From: JBBRWO01 sp038249135
Lineage (GTDB): Bacteria; Actinomycetota; Coriobacteriia; Anaerosomatales; JAAXUF01
NCBI GenBank assembly: GCA_038249135.1
Contig: JBBRWO010000003.1
Location: 1 to 64,000 of the forward strand
Direction of reading: 5' to 3'
Length of the DNA stretch: 64,000 nucleotides
Positions 55,874-64,000 of the stretch are shown piece after piece (within the stretch, counting starts at the first letter, position 1; each line of letters starts with the position of its first letter). The translations under genes and the position numbers were made by a program. The notes beneath the pieces are model-generated. The model did no database searches and was not told where the DNA came from. It was given only the letters and a program-made list of their open reading frames with translations.

Positions 55874-57979
55874 CTATCGTCTCTTACGTCGTCCGTAGTC
55901 GCTGCCCTTGCGAGCGCCCTTCTTCAGCCGAGCCAAGACCTCATCGGTCGGGGTCGACTCCACCTCGGCCCGCAGCTTGACGACCTGATCGCGCAGTCTG
56001 GCCGCGGCCTCGAAATCGAGTGACTCGGCTGCGTGCGACATATCCTCCTCGAGCGTGGCGATGAGCCGCATGACCTCATCGAGTGGCATCTTCGCGAGTT
56101 CCTTCGCCGCCTCCGCAGCGGTGGTGAGTTGCGAATCGCCCTCGTGCATGTACTGCACTATGTCCGCGATCGCCTTACGGATCGTCTGCGGCTCGATACC
56201 GTGCTCGGTGTTGTACGCGACCTGCCTTTCTCGGCGGCGATTGGTCTCGTCGATTGCGAGTCTCATCGAGTCAGTCACCTTGTCGGCATACATGATGACC
56301 TGGCCTGAGACGTTTCTGGCCGCGCGGCCGATGGTCTGGATCAACGATCGGTGGTTGCGGAGAAAGCCCTCTTTGTCGGCGTCGAGGATCGTGACCAGCG
56401 ACACCTCCGGCAGGTCGAGTCCTTCGCGCAGCAGGTTGATGCCCACGAGGACATCGAACTCCCCCGCCCGCAGATCGCGCAGGATCTCGATGCGCTCGAG
56501 CGTGGCGATATCGGAGTGCAGGTAGCGGACACGTATGCCCTGCTCGAAGAGGTAGTCGGTCAGATCCTCTGACATCTTTTTGGTGAGTGTGGTGACGAGT
56601 GTGCGCTCGTCGACTGCGGTGCGCGCTTTGATCTCCGCAATCAGGTCGTCCACCTGGCCCTTTACGGGACGCACGACTATCTGCGGGTCGACAAGACCCG
56701 TCGGCCGGATGATCTGCTCGACGATCTGGTCAGCAACTCGCATCTCATAGTCGCCCGGCGTCGCCGAGACGTAGATAAACTGCGGGATGCGCGCTTCGAA
56801 CTCGTCGAAACGTAGCGGCCGGTTGTCGAGCGCGCTGGGGAGCCGGAACCCGTGCTCGACCAGCGTGAGCTTGCGGCTGCGGTCGCCCTCATGCATGCCG
56901 CGAATCTGCGGGAGCGTGACGTGCGACTCGTCGATGATGGTGAGGAAGTCGTCGCCAAAGTAGTCGATGAGTGTGTTGGCCGGCTCGCCTGGCTCACGAC
57001 CATCGAGGTGGCGCGAGTAGTTCTCGATGCCGCTGGTGAAACCCATCGTCTCGAGCATCTCGAGGTCGTAGTTCACACGCATTTCGAGCCGCTGGGCTTC
57101 GAGCAGCTTCCCGTCGGCCTTGAGCTCCTTGAGGCGCTGCGTGAGCTCGTCCTGGATGGTCCCGAGCGCCTTCTGCAATTTGGTCCGTTCGGTGACGTAG
57201 TGAGTGGCCGGCCAGATGGGCAGCTCATCGAAGGTGGTGAGCACCTCGCCCGTCAGCTGGTCAACCTCCGCAACGGTCTCGATCTCGTCCCCAAAGAACT
57301 CCACCCGCACGGGATGGTCTGCGTACGGCGGGAACACGTCGAGCACATCGCCCCGCACCCGGAACGTCCCACGCGACAAGTCGTAGTCGTTGCGATCGTA
57401 CTGAATGCCGATGAGTTCCTGGATCAGGTCGTCGCGATCCATAGTCTTGCCAGCGCCGAGGAACACAGCCATTCCAGCGTAGTCTTCGGGTGAACCGATA
57501 CCGTAGATGCAGCTCACGCTGGCAACAACCACGACGTCCTTGCGAGACAACAACGCGGCGGTCGCAGCGTGACGCAACTTCTCGACCTCGGCGTTGATCG
57601 AAGCGTCCTTCTCGATGAAGGTGTCGGTCGACGGCACGTATGCTTCCGGCTGGTAGTAGTCGTAGTAGCTCACGAAGTAGACGACTGCGTTGTCCGGCAG
57701 GAACTCCTTGATCTCGCTGGCGAGCTGCGCGGCGAGCGTTTTGTTGGGGGCCATGATGAGCGTCGGCTTCTGAACCTGCTCGATCACTTTGGCCATAGTG
57801 AAGGTCTTGCCCGAACCAGTGACACCGAGCAGCGTCTGCGAGCGCAGACCGTCCTTCACGCCCCGGCTCAGCTCGGCGATTGCAGCAGGCTGATCGCCAG
57901 ACGGCTCAAACGGCGCGACGACTCGGAAAACATGGGTTGTCTTCGGTGTGTTCTTGGGGGTGCTCTTCGAGTCGCTCAC
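55874..57979 (-). CDS. uvrB: Excinuclease ABC subunit B
   Basis: 701 residues. Walker A GVTGSGKTFTMAKV, the beta-hairpin FVSYYDYYQPEAYVP, the DESHVTLPQ box, and helicase motif INLLREGLDLPEVSLV are present. The C-terminal UVR domain (EDMSHAAESLDFEAAARLRDQV spans it; key LDFEAAARLRD) binds UvrC. GTG at 57979 has GGAAAGG 6 nt upstream. It is apart from uvrA/uvrC in this window. Confidence 0.96.
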   Translation of the reverse strand: MSDSKSTPKNTPKTTHVFRVVAPFEPSGDQPAAIAELSRGVKDGLRSQTLLGVTGSGKTFTMAKVIEQVQKPTLIMAPNKTLAAQLASEIKEFLPDNAVVYFVSYYDYYQPEAYVPSTDTFIEKDASINAEVEKLRHAATAALLSRKDVVVVASVSCIYGIGSPEDYAGMAVFLGAGKTMDRDDLIQELIGIQYDRNDYDLSRGTFRVRGDVLDVFPPYADHPVRVEFFGDEIETVAEVDQLTGEVLTTFDELPIWPATHYVTERTKLQKALGTIQDELTQRLKELKADGKLLEAQRLEMRVNYDLEMLETMGFTSGIENYSRHLDGREPGEPANTLIDYFGDDFLTIIDESHVTLPQIRGMHEGDRSRKLTLVEHGFRLPSALDNRPLRFDEFEARIPQFIYVSATPGDYEMRVADQIVEQIIRPTGLVDPQIVVRPVKGQVDDLIAEIKARTAVDERTLVTTLTKKMSEDLTDYLFEQGIRVRYLHSDIATLERIEILRDLRAGEFDVLVGINLLREGLDLPEVSLVTILDADKEGFLRNHRSLIQTIGRAARNVSGQVIMYADKVTDSMRLAIDETNRRRERQVAYNTEHGIEPQTIRKAIADIVQYMHEGDSQLTTAAEAAKELAKMPLDEVMRLIATLEEDMSHAAESLDFEAAARLRDQVVKLRAEVESTPTDEVLARLKKGARKGSDYGRRKRR

Positions 57980-57991
57980 ATGCGGCCTTTC

Positions 57992-58555
57992 CTAGAATGC
58001 GTCAGGGTAGAGCTCCGTGTACCGGTCCTTGCCCCGCATCACACGAAGCACGTAATGGCGAGTCTCCGGAAACTCGATCGCAGCACGAATATCCCCGCCC
58101 TTGGCCTTCCACTCATCAGCATGACGCAGCCCGGCGTTGTAGGCGGCGAGTACGGTCTCGATCTCATGGTAGCGATTGACCAGATAGCGCAGGTACGCGG
58201 TGCCGTACTCGATATTGACAGCGGGGTCTGACAAGGAGTCGACGGGGAACTTCTCCTCGTCTACATCGCCGCTGCGCGCGAGGTCTTCGGCTGTGGACGG
58301 CAGGACTTGCATCAGGCCGACTGCACCGGCAGCCGAACGCGTGTCAGGCTTCCATTTGGACTCCGCATTGATCACTGCCGCGATGAGGTAGGGACTGACC
58401 TCGTGTCTGGCCGAGGATTCGGTGATCGCTTGAGAGAACGCCAGCGGATAGTAGAATCGCTGCCAAGACGCGGGACCACGCAGGTACAGGAAGGTCGCGC
58501 CCGCCAGAACAACCACGATAGCGAACAGCGTGAGGCGAATCGGTGTGCGGCTCAC
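57992..58555 (-). CDS. Membrane-anchored lytic transglycosylase (SLT)
   Basis: 187 residues. An N-terminal membrane anchor (about 8-26) precedes the SLT/goose-lysozyme-like domain with the catalytic Glu in NAESKWKPDTRS, the GLMQVLPSTA motif and LAAYNAG. It cleaves peptidoglycan between MurNAc and GlcNAc to form 1,6-anhydro ends. It overlaps the coaE stop by GTGA and precedes uvrB by 12 nt. Confidence 0.93.
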   Translation of the reverse strand: MSRTPIRLTLFAIVVVLAGATFLYLRGPASWQRFYYPLAFSQAITESSARHEVSPYLIAAVINAESKWKPDTRSAAGAVGLMQVLPSTAEDLARSGDVDEEKFPVDSLSDPAVNIEYGTAYLRYLVNRYHEIETVLAAYNAGLRHADEWKAKGGDIRAAIEFPETRHYVLRVMRGKDRYTELYPDAF

Positions 58556-59169
58556 CGCACACCACCGTCGACGACGTACTCCTCCCAGAAGCGCTCGAGC
58601 GCCGAGGTGAAACGCTCGATGGAGCCGTCGTTGACGATCAGGACCTCGGCGAGCTCAGCGCGTTGGGCATCGGTTGCCTGGGATCGCATGCGCCGTGCAA
58701 CGTCATCGGGCGCCATTCCTCGCTCGACTGCGCGAGCCGCCCGTACTGATTCGGGACCCACGATGGCAACCACGATATCGGCGAGCTCGCCAAAGACGGG
58801 AGCCTCTGCGAGAAGTGGAACCTCGAGTACGATCACGGGTGGCGGCGCCTGAAGCAATCGCATGTCGGCGATGGAGGGACCCACCTCACGAACGACGGCG
58901 GGGTGCACGATGGCATTGAGACGCCGAGTCGCGTCGGGGCTCGCGAATGCCGCGCGCGCAAGTGCAGGTCGGTCCAGGCGACCATCAGCGAGCAGCACTT
59001 CGTCGCCACCGAACTCCTCGGCAACTCGCGCGAGCAACGACGTACCGGGGGCCAGCAGCCGGGCGGCGATGTCGTCGAGGTCGAGCGCGACGGCACCTCG
59101 CTCGCGGAAGAACTCCGCTGCGGTCGACTTGCCGGCACCGAGGCCGCCTGTGAGAACGAGTACTTGCAT
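58552..59169 (-). CDS. coaE: Dephospho-CoA kinase
   Basis: 205 residues. Walker A TGGLGAGKST at residues 7-16, the DLDDIAARLL acid stretch, and the lid-region VEVPLLAE-type motif VLEVPLLAEA fit CoaE, which performs the last step of CoA synthesis. The ATG has little ribosome-site sequence. It follows rpsA in the same direction with an intrinsic terminator between them. Confidence 0.94.
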   Translation of the reverse strand: MQVLVLTGGLGAGKSTAAEFFRERGAVALDLDDIAARLLAPGTSLLARVAEEFGGDEVLLADGRLDRPALARAAFASPDATRRLNAIVHPAVVREVGPSIADMRLLQAPPPVIVLEVPLLAEAPVFGELADIVVAIVGPESVRAARAVERGMAPDDVARRMRSQATDAQRAELAEVLIVNDGSIERFTSALERFWEEYVVDGGVR

Positions 59170-59224
59170 ACTCTATGGGTACCACAGGTGCGCCACAAAG
59201 CCCACATGAAACCTAAGGAGTTCA

Positions 59225-59266
59225 CAAAAGAAGGGCCGAATCGGCGTGATGCCGACCCGGCCCTTC
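59225..59266 (-). terminator. Intrinsic terminator of rpsA
   Basis: On the minus strand a long hairpin (stem 59258-59266 with 59230-59238, then GCCGA/TCGGC inside) is followed at once by TTTTG (59229-59225). Stem and T-tract lie just past the rpsA stop, so this is a good rho-independent terminator. Confidence 0.88.
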
Positions 59267-59290
59267 AGGCGATTCAGGTGATGCGAGGTG

Positions 59291-60817
59291 CTACTCGGCA
59301 GCCTTCTCGGCGGACTCGTCGGCTTCCTCGACGGGAGCTTCCTCGGCGACCGGCTCGGCTTCCTCGGGGGTCTCCTCGGCGGCAGCTTCCTCGGCGACCG
59401 GCTCGGCCTCCTCGGCGACAGCTTCCTCGACGACCGGCTCGGCTTCCTCGGCTACAGCTTCCTCGGCGACCGGCTCGGCTTCCTCGGGGGTCTCCTCGGC
59501 GACAGCTTCCTCGGCAACCTCAGCCTCGGCGGCGGGGGCTTCCTCGGCAACCTCAGCCTCGGCGGCGGGGGCATCCTCGGTCTCTACGACCTCGGCAGCA
59601 GCGTCTTCGGCAACGGGCTCGCCCTCGACGGCGTCGACTGCGACGGCATCATCGGCGGACTCGTCATCGGCGGGCTCTTCCGTACCGCCCGTGATCTCGA
59701 TCTCGATGCCGAGGGTCTCGGCAGCGGCGCGCATCGAAAGCGAGATGCGACGACGCTCGAGGTCGACGTCCTGGACCTTGACGTGGACCTTCTGGCCCAC
59801 AGCGGTGACCTGGTCGGGAGTCTCGACGTGGCCCTTGGCCATCTCGGAAATGTGCACGAGGCCTTCGACGCCATCGCCCAGCTCGACGAATGCGCCGAAC
59901 GGAACCAGCTTGGTGACGGAGCCCTCGATGATCGAGCCGACCGGGAAGTTCTTCACGAGCATCTTCCACGGGTCTTCCTGAGTCTGCTTGAGGCCCAGGG
60001 AGATACGCTCGCGGGAGAGGTCGACGTCGAGCACCTGGACGTTGACCGGATCGCCGACCTTGACGACCTCGGACGGGTGGTTGACGTGGCTCCAGGAAAG
60101 CTCGGAGATGTGCACGAGGCCGTCGATGCCGCCGAGGTCCACGAACGCGCCGAAGTCGACGATGCTCGAGACGTTACCCGGCAGGATCATGCCCTTCTGC
60201 AGCTTGCCGAGGATCTCGGCACGCTCATGCTTGCGACCCTCTTCGAGGACGACGCGGCGTGAAAGGACGACGTTGTTGCGGTTGCGGTCCATCTCGATGA
60301 CGCGCGCTTCAAGGCGGGTGCCGGTGTAGGCGGCGAGGTCCTTGACGCGACGGAGGTCGACGAGCGACGCAGGCAGGAAACCGCGCAGGCCGATGTCGAG
60401 GATGAGTCCACCCTTGACGACCTCGATGACCTCGCCTTCGACGTTCTCGCCGGAGGTGAACTTCTCTTCGATCTTGGTCCAGGCGCGCTCGTACTCTGCA
60501 CGCTTCTTGGAAAGGATCAGACGGCCATCCTTGTCCTCCTTCTGGAGAACCAGGGCCTCGATCTCATCGCCGCAGGAAACGATATCGGCGGGATTGGCAT
60601 CTTTGCGGATCGACAGTTCGCGGGCCGGGATGACACCCTCGGACTTGTAGCCGATGTCCAGGAGCACTTCGTCGCGCTCAACTTTGACAACGACACCGCT
60701 GACAAGGTCGCCCTCATCAAAATCGGTCATCGTACCGTCGATGAGAGCATGCATTTCCTCATCGGTGTACTGGCGCTGCTCGACGATAGAGCTGCCGGTG
60801 TTTTCGAACTCAGTCAT
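59291..60817 (-). CDS. rpsA: 30S ribosomal protein S1 with long acidic tail
   Basis: 508 residues. Four S1 RNA-binding domains lie at about 35-105, 118-190, 205-275 and 290-360; domain 3 and 4 starts read SIVDFGAFVDLGGIDG and KLVPFGAFVELGDGVEG. A tail of about 130 residues (375-508) is made of Glu/Ala repeats such as EEAEPVAEEA, encoded by repetitive GC-rich DNA (59291-59680). The four-domain form with a short or acidic tail is common in actinobacteria. AGGGG lies 10 nt before the ATG. The 220-bp region upstream (60818-61037) has no gene. Confidence 0.94.
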   Translation of the reverse strand: MTEFENTGSSIVEQRQYTDEEMHALIDGTMTDFDEGDLVSGVVVKVERDEVLLDIGYKSEGVIPARELSIRKDANPADIVSCGDEIEALVLQKEDKDGRLILSKKRAEYERAWTKIEEKFTSGENVEGEVIEVVKGGLILDIGLRGFLPASLVDLRRVKDLAAYTGTRLEARVIEMDRNRNNVVLSRRVVLEEGRKHERAEILGKLQKGMILPGNVSSIVDFGAFVDLGGIDGLVHISELSWSHVNHPSEVVKVGDPVNVQVLDVDLSRERISLGLKQTQEDPWKMLVKNFPVGSIIEGSVTKLVPFGAFVELGDGVEGLVHISEMAKGHVETPDQVTAVGQKVHVKVQDVDLERRRISLSMRAAAETLGIEIEITGGTEEPADDESADDAVAVDAVEGEPVAEDAAAEVVETEDAPAAEAEVAEEAPAAEAEVAEEAVAEETPEEAEPVAEEAVAEEAEPVVEEAVAEEAEPVAEEAAAEETPEEAEPVAEEAPVEEADESAEKAAE

Positions 60818-61037
60818 TACGTGGACCCCTTTTCAATCTCGGGGCCCCGGTCATGCCTCGTCGCCTACAGTTACGTCAGTCTCGGGTACAGGACATCTCG
60901 TCGCCGATAGGATCTGCTACATGTCTCCGGGGGCCAACAGGACTTCGCGACCTCTGCGAGCCTTCTGCGCGTAGATAGTCGAATCCGAAGTGTACCGCAC
61001 GGTTCGTGCTCACGCCACTACACGGTTCCGGGCGTGT

Positions 61038-61454
61038 CTACGGGTTCGGCTCTCCTATGAGTCGTACGTCAGTGAAGCCGGCGTGGGCACGACGATCAGC
61101 GGAAACCAGCTCCCCGCCGAGAAGGACGGCAAGCGCCGGCGCCAGAGCATCGTAGAACGTACATCCGAGCAGAGCACATTGACGCGCGGTCTGCCCCACC
61201 AGCTCATCGGAGAGAGGATGAATCTCAATCTGAGCGAGGGCAACCGCTTCCCACGCCGGGATGATCTCCCTCACGCCAAACTGCCGATTCACGATGCCGA
61301 GCAACTCTGTCACGAAATGCTCCGCGACGAGGAGCACAACCGTGCCTTCGGCGTGCTGGTCCAGCAGTGCGCGCGCTTGAGCCGAGCCATGCTCTTCACG
61401 AAACCACTTCACCCCGACTGAGGCATCCAAGGCGATAGGGGTCGTGGAGCTCAC
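61038..61454 (-). CDS. VapC-like PIN-domain ribonuclease toxin
   Basis: 138 residues. PIN acidic residues are visible: LDASVGVKWF (first Asp), EHFVTELLG (Glu), TFYDALAPALA (Asp), and late VSADRRAHA. It is likely the toxin of a type II system, cleaving a tRNA or rRNA. The ATG at 61454 overlaps the stop of the small upstream gene by ATGA, the usual antitoxin-toxin coupling. Confidence 0.85.
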   Translation of the reverse strand: MSSTTPIALDASVGVKWFREEHGSAQARALLDQHAEGTVVLLVAEHFVTELLGIVNRQFGVREIIPAWEAVALAQIEIHPLSDELVGQTARQCALLGCTFYDALAPALAVLLGGELVSADRRAHAGFTDVRLIGEPNP

Positions 61455-61669
61455 GTGGTCCGGCTTCCATCGGCTTGATCCTTCACGGAATCCGGCCTAG
61501 ACGAAGTAGGGTCATCGCTCTCCCGCAGTTCGCGAAGAATCTCCAAGCTTGGCCTGTCGTCCAGCACCGGCCGGGCGCCAATCTCCCGCATCCGCGCGAT
61601 CGCGCACTCGACACCCTGCCGCCGCGCCGCTGCGGAATCTGCATCGCGGCGCGCGGTGAGATACCCCAC
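61451..61669 (-). CDS. Putative antitoxin partner of the PIN toxin
   Basis: About 72 residues, family not recognised. The C-terminal RPSLEILRELRESDD stretch resembles the toxin-binding tail of VapB antitoxins; the N-terminal part is Arg/Ala-rich without a clear AbrB or RHH motif. Position and 4-nt overlap support a toxin-antitoxin pair. The start is unclear. GTG at 61669 lacks a ribosome site, while in-frame codons continue upstream to a TAG that is also the cytochrome stop, with GGCAGGA suggesting an ATT or other non-ATG start nearer 61690. Confidence 0.45.
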   Translation of the reverse strand: MGYLTARRDADSAAARRQGVECAIARMREIGARPVLDDRPSLEILRELRESDDPTSSRPDSVKDQADGSRTT

Positions 61670-61702
61670 GGATGCTTCGCGAATGGCGTCAAGAGTTCCT
61701 GC

Positions 61703-64000
61703 CTAGTGACAACTCGCACATGCTGGCGCGACGCCACCCAGCGGCTTCTCGTAGACATCGAAGCGATCGACGGTCACGTTCGTCGCGCGAGCGTACTGGC
61801 TCTTCGTCCCTTTCACCTTCACCGTGAGCGTGTGCGTTCCCGGAGCGAGCGCTCTGCTCCTGTACACCTCGACCTGGTTGCGGGTGATGTCGGAATACAG
61901 GTCAACGGTTCCTTGCGAGACGCCGTCGATGAGGACCTCGGCGAAACCACGGTAGGGGTCGTTGTCGGCGCGGATGGCGATCTGCTCTCCGGTGAACTGG
62001 ACGGAGAGTGTCGAACCGGTGACATTGGACTGCTTCTGCTGTCCGGCGGTGTAGGACTGCGATGTCTGCACCCTCCACGTTCCGGTGGTGGTGACGGTGT
62101 TGGCCAGGTAGCGGTTGGCCGGGGACGCGGCATGGCTGCGTTCCTCGAGGAAGCGGGCCGATGTGTCGGCGACCTGGCTGGTCGAGTGGCACAGCGGACC
62201 GCCGCAGGTCACCGACTCGCTTGCAACGTGGCTGTCAGCAGTCTGGTCACCGTCGTCCACACCTCGTGACGTGGGACCGACCCACGGTGTGGCCGAGGTC
62301 ATCGTCGACGCATGCCCGGAGTGCGTGGCCGACACCGAACCCTCGTGACACGCCACGCATGCGGCAACGGCGTGGCATGAGCCACACTTCGAGACCGAGG
62401 TGTCGACTCCGGCAGGCCAGGTAGCCTTGGAGTGGATGACGTGGAGCGCAGCGACACTGGTCTCTTGCGAGGCCGAGAACGCGAAGACGCCGAACGTGTC
62501 GATGTAGCGCGGCACCCCGGACGTAGAGGACGCTCCCCAGCCGGGATGGCAGGAGGCGCCGCAGTTTGCGTCGCGGTTGTGATAGGGATGAGTGCCTGCG
62601 AGCGACTCGTCGTGGCACTTTCGGCACGCGGTAGCGTAGTTCACCGGAGCGACCGAGAACCCGTGGGGATCAGCGGCCGACGCTCCCCCATGGCACGCGC
62701 CGGTCTGGCAGTTCTTGTCCCACACGGTGAACGAACCGCGAGGACCACCATCGGCGTGACAGGCCTGGCATCCGGCTGCGGCCGACGAGCTGGTCGACTT
62801 GGCGTGCTCAACGACCAACTCGGCCGAGTGGCACTTCGCACACGCGGTGCGGTCGTCCGAGGCTATGAACTGGGATGCAGGATGCGCGTGCCCCTCGTGG
62901 CAATCGAAACATGTGGTCTGATCATCGGTCTCGATCTCGTCGAGCTTCATGCTTGCAGTGAAGATGTTCTCCGGGAGCGATGGTGGCTCGAGGACGAATC
63001 GTACCGCCTCGGCAGGGGGATTGAAGGTGAGGACTGTGTCCACCTTTGAAATGTCGGTCGGAGGGTAATACAGCGGCGCCGAGTACCGAGACGTCCATAC
63101 CCCGTTCGAGAGCGCCTCGACCTTGACGACGGAACGCACCTTCACGGTAAGCCGCAGCCTGGCGGAGGTGATGCGGCCGGAGTCGGGCGCGAAGCTGGTG
63201 CTCTCCCATCGCTTGTTCGTGAAAGCGACTTCTGTGGAGCGCAGGTTGGCGCGGTAGACCTGTGCTTTCATCGAATCAGGATCCGACGCCGAGTGACATG
63301 TGGCGCAGGTGAGCGCGTTGCCTCCCGCGTCGCGAGCCGACTGCTTCGCGTGCTCGCGGGTCAGAACCGCGTCGTGACATGCATCGCATCCTTGCCCGCC
63401 GAACGCGACCCGATGATCGGCGGGGATGTCATGCGGACCGACACGCGGACTCAGCGGATTCACCACTTGGTGGCAGTACGTGCAGTCAAGTGCCTCACGG
63501 GGCGCATTGACCGCGTACTTCGAAGCGTCGGAACGATCCTTGTAGGAATACGAGAAGGTCCCGCCGTGATCCCCATCAACGGGGCGGATGTAGGCAGGTG
63601 CCGGCCACGAGGCCATGGTGTTTCCAGCAGATCCATAGCGGTGACATGCGTCGCAGTGCCCCAACCCGGACACGGTGAGTCCCCCTTGCTCGTGGCAAAG
63701 GAAGCAGCGGTTGTCCTGGTGGTAGTTGTCCCCGAACGTGGTGTTGTGGACGTCGTCGAATCCACCTGAGCCGGGAAGATCCTTGTAGGAGGTGGAGTTG
63801 TACACCTCACGGTCGGTGTAAGTTGGTCCGCGATGACAGCCTTTGCAGGCATCGTTGGCATCGTCCACATAGGGCATGTCGACGAAGCCGGTCACGTCGA
63901 AGTCCCATGACGCGACCTTGGTCAACTGCTTACTGCTCCGAATCGAAACGTCGACATGGTGCGAACCCGACGTCAAGCGCTGTTTAAAGCGAATCTCGGC
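61703..64000 (-). CDS. Multiheme c-type cytochrome (partial, N terminus beyond window)
   Basis: 765 residues are visible and the frame is open to the right edge, so the start is outside; the TTG at 63976 is probably internal. I count 13 CxxCH heme motifs (e.g. CKGCH, CTYCH, CFDCH, CVACH), plus CGASCH (CX3CH) and two CX4CH motifs (CQTGACH, CGGPLCH): up to 16 hemes. A beta-rich region (about 220-345) interrupts the first heme cluster. Near the C terminus (about 640-755) is a carbohydrate-binding-like module with GEQIAIRADNDPYRG and VTVDRFDVYEK. The protein ends with a heme motif, CASCH. It is probably exported and surface-associated in electron transfer. ccdA in the window fits its maturation. 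Confidence 0.88.
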   Translation of the reverse strand, partial: AEIRFKQRLTSGSHHVDVSIRSSKQLTKVASWDFDVTGFVDMPYVDDANDACKGCHRGPTYTDREVYNSTSYKDLPGSGGFDDVHNTTFGDNYHQDNRCFLCHEQGGLTVSGLGHCDACHRYGSAGNTMASWPAPAYIRPVDGDHGGTFSYSYKDRSDASKYAVNAPREALDCTYCHQVVNPLSPRVGPHDIPADHRVAFGGQGCDACHDAVLTREHAKQSARDAGGNALTCATCHSASDPDSMKAQVYRANLRSTEVAFTNKRWESTSFAPDSGRITSARLRLTVKVRSVVKVEALSNGVWTSRYSAPLYYPPTDISKVDTVLTFNPPAEAVRFVLEPPSLPENIFTASMKLDEIETDDQTTCFDCHEGHAHPASQFIASDDRTACAKCHSAELVVEHAKSTSSSAAAGCQACHADGGPRGSFTVWDKNCQTGACHGGASAADPHGFSVAPVNYATACRKCHDESLAGTHPYHNRDANCGASCHPGWGASSTSGVPRYIDTFGVFAFSASQETSVAALHVIHSKATWPAGVDTSVSKCGSCHAVAACVACHEGSVSATHSGHASTMTSATPWVGPTSRGVDDGDQTADSHVASESVTCGGPLCHSTSQVADTSARFLEERSHAASPANRYLANTVTTTGTWRVQTSQSYTAGQQKQSNVTGSTLSVQFTGEQIAIRADNDPYRGFAEVLIDGVSQGTVDLYSDITRNQVEVYRSRALAPGTHTLTVKVKGTKSQYARATNVTVDRFDVYEKPLGGVAPACASCH

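Noticed and set aside
59288..60262. Glycine/leucine-repeat plus-strand ORF over rpsA
   Set aside because: It is the complement of the S1 acidic repeat tail and S1 domains; the repetitive look comes from the tail DNA.

Overview
The window is high-G+C bacterial chromosome with dense, mostly minus-strand operons. Many adjacent genes overlap by ATGA/GTGA, and GTG and TTG starts are frequent. The gene content points to a Gram-positive actinobacterial lineage: whiA-glmR(yvcK)-rapZ beside uvrC/uvrA, a gapA-pgk-tpiA-gpmI-secG glycolytic run, and a PII-modifying glnD behind amtB-glnK. Sigma-54 with an NtrB/NtrC pair, a multiheme c-type cytochrome, CcdA, B12-type radical SAM proteins and LarE suggest a strictly anaerobic, respiratory, deep-branching member. 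An anaerobic Coriobacteriia-like group is my best guess. This is inference from gene content, not from a phylogeny.

Layout. 1-8.3 kb: a probable operon of a SpoIIE-type PP2C phosphatase, a fused STAS/anti-sigma kinase, an MGDG-type glycosyltransferase, a nitroreductase, a HAD hydrolase and a membrane-anchored phosphodiesterase. 8.3-14.1 kb: CcdA, an HMA metallochaperone, a small zinc-ribbon protein, then ntrC-like, ntrB-like and rpoN. 14.2-17.8 kb: a DMT transporter and a CDF metal exporter, divergent from a CsoR/CstR-type repressor and a membrane-anchored, catalytically degenerate ferrochelatase-like protein. The CsoR-type palindrome sits inside a sigma-70 promoter here, and a second copy overlaps the -10 of the ccdA promoter. 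17.8-22.1 kb: PHP protein, aminotransferase, B12-binding radical SAM protein, a degenerate radical SAM partner and tRNA-Leu(GAG). 22.1-28.2 kb: the oppA-B-C-D-F peptide transporter. 28.3-36.2 kb: secG, gpmI, tpiA, pgk, gapA, whiA, glmR, rapZ. 36.3-44.3 kb: a 1011-residue polytopic protein, uvrC and uvrA. 44.4-49.0 kb (plus strand): amtB, glnK, glnD and a PduO-type cobalamin adenosyltransferase. 49-55.8 kb: larE, a UbiB-family kinase, an ArsR/SmtB repressor with a P1B-type Zn/Cd ATPase, and two uncharacterised proteins. 55.9-60.8 kb: uvrB, a lytic transglycosylase, coaE and rpsA. 61-64 kb: a VapC-like PIN toxin with a small partner, and the C-terminal part of a 16-heme-motif cytochrome running off the right edge.

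The strongest new observation is in the metal ATPase at 51932-54169. The ATG that overlaps the arsR stop codon (ATGA) opens a frame encoding the beginning of an HMA domain. An in-frame TGA then falls exactly where the first cysteine of the CxxC motif should be, and a good bacterial SECIS-like hairpin follows at once. I read this as a selenocysteine-containing (UxxC) P1B-ATPase. Other leads are the two-site CsoR/CstR regulon, the ferrochelatase-like protein, the degenerate radical SAM partner, and sigma-54 control in an actinobacterial-type genome.
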